Source: Sphingobium arseniciresistens (GTDB lineage Bacteria > Pseudomonadota > Alphaproteobacteria > Sphingomonadales > Sphingomonadaceae). From it: DNA of 64,000 bases. This document shows, piece after piece, positions 59,426-64,000 of the stretch (positions are counted from its first letter, which is position 1; each line of letters opens with the position of its first letter). The position numbers and the translations under genes are program-made. The stretch spans positions 620,001 through 684,000 of the forward strand of contig JARFNK010000001.1 in NCBI GenBank assembly GCA_029167225.1. Direction: 5' to 3'. Under the pieces are notes generated by a model. It saw nothing but the letters and a program-made list of their open reading frames with translations, did not search any database and was not told the origin of the DNA.

Positions 59426-60570
59426 GCCACCAGCGTCCTCAGCGTGTCGCCCAGCGCCCGCACGTCATCCTCGCCTACGTTAAGCGTCAGCGAGATACGC
59501 AAGCGGGATGTGCCCGGCGCTACCGTGGGCGGGCGGATGCCGCGCACGTCGAAGCCGGCCTGCTGCAGCGCCGCCGCCACTGCCATGGTGCGTTTATCTT
59601 CGCCCAGGATCACCGGCAGGATCTGGCTCTGCGACGGCGGCAGTCCCAGCGGCGCGCAGATCGCCTCGGCCGCGACGGCGCGCAGCTGTGCAAGTCGCGC
59701 GCGCCGGTCATCGCTCGCCGCCACCCGGTCCAGCGCCGCGCCGACCGCCACCGCCATCAGGGGCGAGGGCGCGGTCGAGAAGATGAAGGGCCGCGCCCGG
59801 TTCACCAGATAGTCGATCATCAGGCGCGGGCCGCAGACGAGCGCGCCCTCCACGCCAATCGCCTTGCCGCAGGTGTGGAGCGAGATGACATCGGCCGCCC
59901 CCTCCAGATGCGCCCCTATGCCGCGCCCGCCGGGGCCGAAGACGCCGCTGCCATGCGCCTCGTCCAGCATCAGCACGCCGCCATGGCGCCGCGACACCGC
60001 CAGCAGGTCATCGACCGGCGCGATATCGCCATCCATGCTGTAAAGCGTCTCGCACAGCAGCCATGGCCGCCCCCTACCCCCACCAGCACCGCCCCCCTCG
60101 GCACGCCAGGCAACGATCCGCTCCTCGAACGCCTGCGGATTATTATGCGCGGCGAAGACATGGCCGGCGCGCGACTGACGGATGCCGTCATGCGCGCTCG
60201 CATGGATCAGTTCGTCGGCGACGATCAGGTCGCCCCGCTGCGGCAGCGCGCCGACCAGCGCCATATTCGCGGCAAAGCCGTTCGCCATGAGCAGCGCCGC
60301 CTCAGATCCGAAAAAGGCCGCCGCCTTCGCCTCCAGCGCCTCATGCTCCGGCGCATTGCCGCGCAGCAGCCGCGACCCGCCCGATCCGGCCGGCACGCCG
60401 CGCAGCGCCGCATCGGCAACCGCACGCGCGATCTCCGCGTCGCCCGAAAGTCCGAGATAGTCATTGGAGGCGAAATCCCGCCCCGCGCGCGGGATCAGCC
60501 GCCGCAACCGGCCGCGTGCCTCAAGGGAAGCCAGTTGCCGGGCAAGGGGATCGGTCGCGGTCGCACTCAT
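59422..60570 (-). CDS. bioF: 8-amino-7-oxononanoate synthase
   Basis: PLP enzyme that condenses pimeloyl thioester with alanine. The 382 residues include FASNDYLGLSGD, GSGGSRLLRGN, the LDEAHGSGVFGPGGRG motif near 195 and a PLP lysine in LHTCGKAIGVEG near 227. It is the first gene of the bioF-bioD-bioA operon; bioB and bioC are not in the window. Confidence 0.95.
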   Translation of the reverse strand: MSATATDPLARQLASLEARGRLRRLIPRAGRDFASNDYLGLSGDAEIARAVADAALRGVPAGSGGSRLLRGNAPEHEALEAKAAAFFGSEAALLMANGFAANMALVGALPQRGDLIVADELIHASAHDGIRQSRAGHVFAAHNNPQAFEERIVAWRAEGGGAGGGRGRPWLLCETLYSMDGDIAPVDDLLAVSRRHGGVLMLDEAHGSGVFGPGGRGIGAHLEGAADVISLHTCGKAIGVEGALVCGPRLMIDYLVNRARPFIFSTAPSPLMAVAVGAALDRVAASDDRRARLAQLRAVAAEAICAPLGLPPSQSQILPVILGEDKRTMAVAAALQQAGFDVRGIRPPTVAPGTSRLRISLTLNVGEDDVRALGDTLRTLVA

Positions 60571-60721
60571 GGCCGCACTGATAGTCGCGTTGATGCAGGC
60601 GGCAACAGAAATTCCGTCAGGCCGGCCCTGCGAGCTTCGGCATTCCTATGGTGGGCAGGGGGCGAAGGAGCAGATCGGGCTGCCCCTCCCCTCGTTCCCT
60701 GTCCGCCGTCTTATCGTTTGC

Positions 60722-62845
60722 TCAAACCCCATGCGCCAGCGCCGCGAGCAGCAGCAGCGCGACGATGTTGGTGATCTTGATCATCGGGTTCACCGCAGGC
60801 CCGGCGGTATCCTTGTACGGATCGCCCACCGTATCGCCCGTCACCGCCGCCTTGTGCGCTTCGGAACCCTTGCCGCCATAATGGCCGTCCTCGATGAACT
60901 TCTTGGCATTGTCCCAGGCGCCGCCGCCCGAGGTCATCGAAATGGCGACGAACAGGCCGGAAACGATCACGCCCAGCAGCAAGGCGCCCAGCGCGGCGAA
61001 GCCGTTGGGCACGCCCGCCACCGCCGCGATCGCGAAATAGACGATGATCGGCGCCAGCACCGGCAACAGGCTGGGCACGATCATCTCCTTGATCGCCGCC
61101 TTCGTCACCAGGTCGACGGTGCGGGCATAGTCGGGCTTGGACGTGCCCGCCATGATGCCGGTGTTGGTGGCGAACTGCTCGCGCACGTCCTTCACCACGT
61201 CGCCCGCCGCGCGGCCCACCGCCGTCATGCCCATCGCGCCGAACAGATAGGGCAGCAGCGCGCCCAGCAGCAGGCCGACGATGACATAGGGGTTGGAGAG
61301 GCTGAAATCGACCGCCTCGGTCAGGCCGAGCGCGGAATTGTAGAATTTCAGGTCCTCCGTATAGGCGCCGAAGAGCACCAGCGCGGCAAGGCCGGCAGAG
61401 CCGATGGCATAGCCCTTCGTCACCGCCTTGGTCGTGTTGCCCACGGCGTCGAGCGCGTCGGTCTTCACCCGCACGCTGTCCTCCATGCCCGCCATTTCGG
61501 CGATGCCGCCGGCATTGTCCGTCACCGGGCCATAGGCGTCGAGCGCCACCACCATGCCGGCCAGCGCCAGCATGGCCGTCGCCGCGAAGGCGATGCCCAT
61601 CAGGCCGGCGAACTGGTGCGCCACCACGATGCCGATGCAGATCACAAGGGTCGGCAGCGCCGTCGATTCAAGGCTGATCGCCAGTCCCTGGATGACGTTG
61701 GTGCCATGGCCGGTCTCGCTCGCCTTGGCGATGGAGCGGACGGGGCGATAATTGGTGCCGGTATAATATTCGGTGATGACGACGAGCAGCGCGGTCACGC
61801 CCAGCCCGACCATCATCGACCAGAACAGCTGCATGCCGGTATAGCCGCCGCTGCCATCCAGATCGGTGCCGAAGGGCGTGTGCATGTCGCCCAGCGTGCG
61901 CCAGGTGACATAGTAGATCGCCGGGATCGAGAGCAGCGCTGTCGTCCAGAACCCCTTGTAGAGCGCGCCCATGATCGACTGGCTGGCGCCCAGCCGCACC
62001 ATATAGGTGCCGATGATCGAGGTGATGATGCACACCCCGCCCACGACCAGCGGCAACGACATGAGCTGCATCTTGAACGCATTGTCGACGCCGGTGACGA
62101 GCAGCGCGATCAGCACCATCGTCGCGCCCACCGTCACCACATAGGTTTCGAACAGGTCGGCGGCCATGCCCGCGCAGTCGCCGACATTGTCGCCGACATT
62201 GTCCGCGATCACCGCCGGGTTGCGTGGATCATCCTCCGGGATGCCGGCCTCGACCTTCCCCACCAGATCCGCGCCGACATCGGCCGCCTTGGTGAAGATG
62301 CCGCCGCCGAGCCGCGCGAAGATGGAGATGAGCGAGGCGCCGAATGCCAGCGCGACGAGGCTGTCCACCACCGCGCGGTCATCGGGCGCGAAGCCGGCAG
62401 GTCCGGTGAGATACCAGAAGAACACCGAGATCGCGAGCAGCGCCAGCCCGGCCACCAGCATGCCGGTGATCGCGCCCGCCCGGAAGGCGACGGTCAGGCC
62501 GCTCTGCAGCGTGCCGCGCGCGGCCTGCGCCGTGCGCACATTGGCGCGCACCGAAATGTTCATGCCGATGAACCCCGCCGCGCCCGAAAGCAGCGCGCCG
62601 ATCAGGAACCCGGCGGCAGACAGTCCCCCCAGGAACAGGAACACCAATATGGCGACGGCGATGCCGACAAAGGCGATGGTACGATATTGCCGCGCCAGAT
62701 AGGCCTTCGCCCCCTCCTGGATGGCCGCGGCGATCGCCTGCATCTTCTCGTCGCCGGCGGACATCGCCAGCACCTGACGGCTCGTAAAAATGCCATAGAG
62801 TACGGCAAGCAGGCCGCACCCTATGGCGATATGTACAACTGACAT
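60722..62845 (-). CDS. hppA: K+-independent H+-translocating pyrophosphatase
   Basis: Membrane-bound proton pump driven by pyrophosphate. The 707 residues have about 16 transmembrane segments. The PPi-binding motifs [13 protein letters not shown] and [20 protein letters not shown] are present near residue 190-215. [16 protein letters not shown] near 440 carries Lys and Thr at the two positions that mark the K+-independent class (Ala/Gly in K+-dependent pumps). It is monocistronic. Confidence 0.96.
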   Translation of the reverse strand: MSVVHIAIGCGLLAVLYGIFTSRQVLAMSAGDEKMQAIAAAIQEGAKAYLARQYRTIAFVGIAVAILVFLFLGGLSAAGFLIGALLSGAAGFIGMNISVRANVRTAQAARGTLQSGLTVAFRAGAITGMLVAGLALLAISVFFWYLTGPAGFAPDDRAVVDSLVALAFGASLISIFARLGGGIFTKAADVGADLVGKVEAGIPEDDPRNPAVIADNVGDNVGDCAGMAADLFETYVVTVGATMVLIALLVTGVDNAFKMQLMSLPLVVGGVCIITSIIGTYMVRLGASQSIMGALYKGFWTTALLSIPAIYYVTWRTLGDMHTPFGTDLDGSGGYTGMQLFWSMMVGLGVTALLVVITEYYTGTNYRPVRSIAKASETGHGTNVIQGLAISLESTALPTLVICIGIVVAHQFAGLMGIAFAATAMLALAGMVVALDAYGPVTDNAGGIAEMAGMEDSVRVKTDALDAVGNTTKAVTKGYAIGSAGLAALVLFGAYTEDLKFYNSALGLTEAVDFSLSNPYVIVGLLLGALLPYLFGAMGMTAVGRAAGDVVKDVREQFATNTGIMAGTSKPDYARTVDLVTKAAIKEMIVPSLLPVLAPIIVYFAIAAVAGVPNGFAALGALLLGVIVSGLFVAISMTSGGGAWDNAKKFIEDGHYGGKGSEAHKAAVTGDTVGDPYKDTAGPAVNPMIKITNIVALLLLAALAHGV

Positions 62846-63187
62846 GGGCTATCCTCTCCCCCTTTGTGGATTATCATAGACGCCGCTCCGCAGGGAATGA
62901 CGGGCAGTGAATGGCATGTGGATCGGCACGGTTTCGCGATCGGCCGGGGATGCAGCATCCGGTCGCGCGGCTCGGCAGGCAGGTCAGCGTCTTCAAGGTC
63001 ACAGGCGTTTCTTCCCGGCCAAAGCTGAATATCCGTTCAGGCCAGAGCCTATATGCCGGGCGGGCCACGTCAAGCCGTTGGTTTCACCTTCACCTTTCAG
63101 GCCCTGCCGTGCATATGTCCGGTGGGATCGTCAGGATGGGGATGGCTGCAAAATGTCCTGGATGTCGGGTGACGGCGCAAAAGCCGC
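62846..63187. other. Divergent spacer upstream of hppA
   Basis: No gene is supported here. On the minus strand TTGACG and CATATAGG (about 63049-63076) form a possible but short-spaced promoter for hppA. Confidence 0.35.
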
Positions 63188-64000
63188 ATGAACCTCCGCC
63201 GCAATCCATCTGCCGTGAAGTCCGCCATCCTGGCGTCCACGCTGCTCGCTCTATCCTCCTGCGGCACACCGCCGCCGCTGCGCATCATGGCGTGCGGCGC
63301 GGCGCCGAGCCCAAACATCGTACTTTCCTCGGACCTCGCAACGGCATCGACGACCTTGTCGGTGCTGACCTATAATATCGAGGGGCTGGGCTGGCCGGCG
63401 CGCGGTGGACGCGAGAAACAGCTCGCGCAGATCGGCGAAAGACTGGCGGCGCTGCGGGCGGCGGGCCATGCGCCCGATGTCGTCATGTTCCAGGAGATGT
63501 TCAGCGGCGCGGCCAAGAAGGCCGTTGCGGCCACCGGCTATCCCGCGATCGTCACCGGCCCGCGCCGCACGACCAGGGCAGCGGGCTCGACCACCCAGGC
63601 GCTGCCGGGCAAGGCCAAGATCAAGCGCGGGGAAATCGGCCTGCACATGACGGGCAGTGGCCTTGCCATCGCCTCGCGCTTCCCGATCGTCCATGTCGAC
63701 ATGCGCGCCTATGGCCGGCGGTCTTGCGCGGGGCTGGATTGCCTCGCCAACAAGGGCATCGTGCAGGCCCGCATCGTCATCCCCGGCGTGCCGACGCCCG
63801 TCGACCTCTATGATACGCATATGAATTCGCGTGGGGCGTCAAAGGCCCCGGCCGCCCGCAATGTCGCCGCGCACGACCGGCAGGCGCTGGAAGCGTCGCA
63901 GTTCATCGACGAGAGCCATGACGATGCCTTTCCGGTCATCTTCGGCGGCGATTTCAACATGCGGCACTCCGAGCCGCGCTGGGAGAATTTCTCCCGCTAC
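63188..64000 (+). CDS. Endonuclease/exonuclease/phosphatase-family lipoprotein (partial, right edge)
   Basis: 271 visible residues from ATG 63188 (MNLRRNPSAVKSAILAS), with lipobox LSSC near residue 25. The EEP fold shows LTYNIEGLG, FQEMF (catalytic Glu), NKGIVQARI, YDTHMNS and GGDFNM, the order seen in sphingomyelinase-like and DNase-I-like phosphodiesterases. Continuation is cut by the window. The ribosome binding site is weak. Confidence 0.85.
   Translation, partial: MNLRRNPSAVKSAILASTLLALSSCGTPPPLRIMACGAAPSPNIVLSSDLATASTTLSVLTYNIEGLGWPARGGREKQLAQIGERLAALRAAGHAPDVVMFQEMFSGAAKKAVAATGYPAIVTGPRRTTRAAGSTTQALPGKAKIKRGEIGLHMTGSGLAIASRFPIVHVDMRAYGRRSCAGLDCLANKGIVQARIVIPGVPTPVDLYDTHMNSRGASKAPAARNVAAHDRQALEASQFIDESHDDAFPVIFGGDFNMRHSEPRWENFSRY

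Noticed and set aside
60464-62842. 792-codon plus-strand open frame opposite hppA
   Set aside because: Its His/Arg/Ala/Gln-rich composition is the mirror of transmembrane codons in hppA.

Overview
The window looks like a chromosomal segment of a high-GC alphaproteobacterium, most likely a sphingomonad (Sphingomonadaceae: Sphingobium, Sphingomonas or Novosphingobium). The grounds are alphaproteobacterial gene orders (one continuous str-S10 ribosomal cluster; infA-maf-RNase E/G-yacG), a TonB receptor controlled by a FecI/FecR pair, class I fumarase, a proton-pumping pyrophosphatase, and a dispersed palindromic repeat with a core like CCTTCGACAAGCTCAG that is common in sphingomonad genomes. The genus is inferred, not proven.

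Layout. 1-8.9 kb (minus strand): rpsL-rpsG-fusA-tuf-rpsJ-rplC-rplD-rplW-rplB-rpsS-rplV-rpsC (rpsC runs off the left edge). A clear promoter lies before rpsL and structured terminator-like elements flank rpsJ. 9.2-11.5 kb (plus): a small membrane protein, then an overlapping M23 peptidase-bactofilin pair for cell-wall shaping. 11.6-20 kb (minus): LysR regulator, apaG, metZ, a PLP dehydratase, a hemerythrin-like protein, leuB, recO, a secreted hypothetical and an acetyl-CoA hydrolase/CoA-transferase. 20-21.2 kb is a repeat-rich interval with two small genes. 21.2-28.8 kb (minus): uvrC behind a six-gene catabolic cluster (aldehyde dehydrogenase, tandem carboxymuconolactone-decarboxylase-like protein, two short-chain dehydrogenases, a 3-hydroxyisobutyrate-dehydrogenase-like enzyme, an FCD-type GntR regulator) whose substrate is not evident.

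29-43.7 kb is housekeeping and mixed: Sua5/TsaC, a DUF815 ATPase, two lower-GC membrane hypotheticals, a flavin reductase divergent from class I fumarase around a perfect 19-bp palindrome, a soluble chemoreceptor-like protein, a metallo-beta-lactamase-fold hydrolase, two DUF3617 lipoproteins, uvrB, a secreted nucleoside-hydrolase-like protein, a 2OG-Fe(II) oxygenase and a lipoprotein. 43.7-53.6 kb is the most accessory region: a tiny ORF behind an exceptionally long Shine-Dalgarno sequence, a decayed TonB-receptor fragment, then a secreted type-B carboxylesterase, a secreted amidohydrolase with a C-terminal CIA30-like domain, a large TonB receptor with an STN signalling domain, and a divergent ECF sigma/FecR pair. 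This reads as one cell-surface-signalling uptake-and-hydrolysis locus for an unknown ester/amide compound.

53.7-54.9 kb: a RES/Xre toxin-antitoxin pair with its promoter-operator. 55.3-64 kb: tRNA-Phe(GAA), yacG-RNase E/G-maf-infA, bioF-bioD-bioA, a K+-independent H+-pyrophosphatase, and the start of an exonuclease/endonuclease/phosphatase-family lipoprotein cut by the right edge. No rRNA, CRISPR array, prophage or intact insertion sequence was seen.
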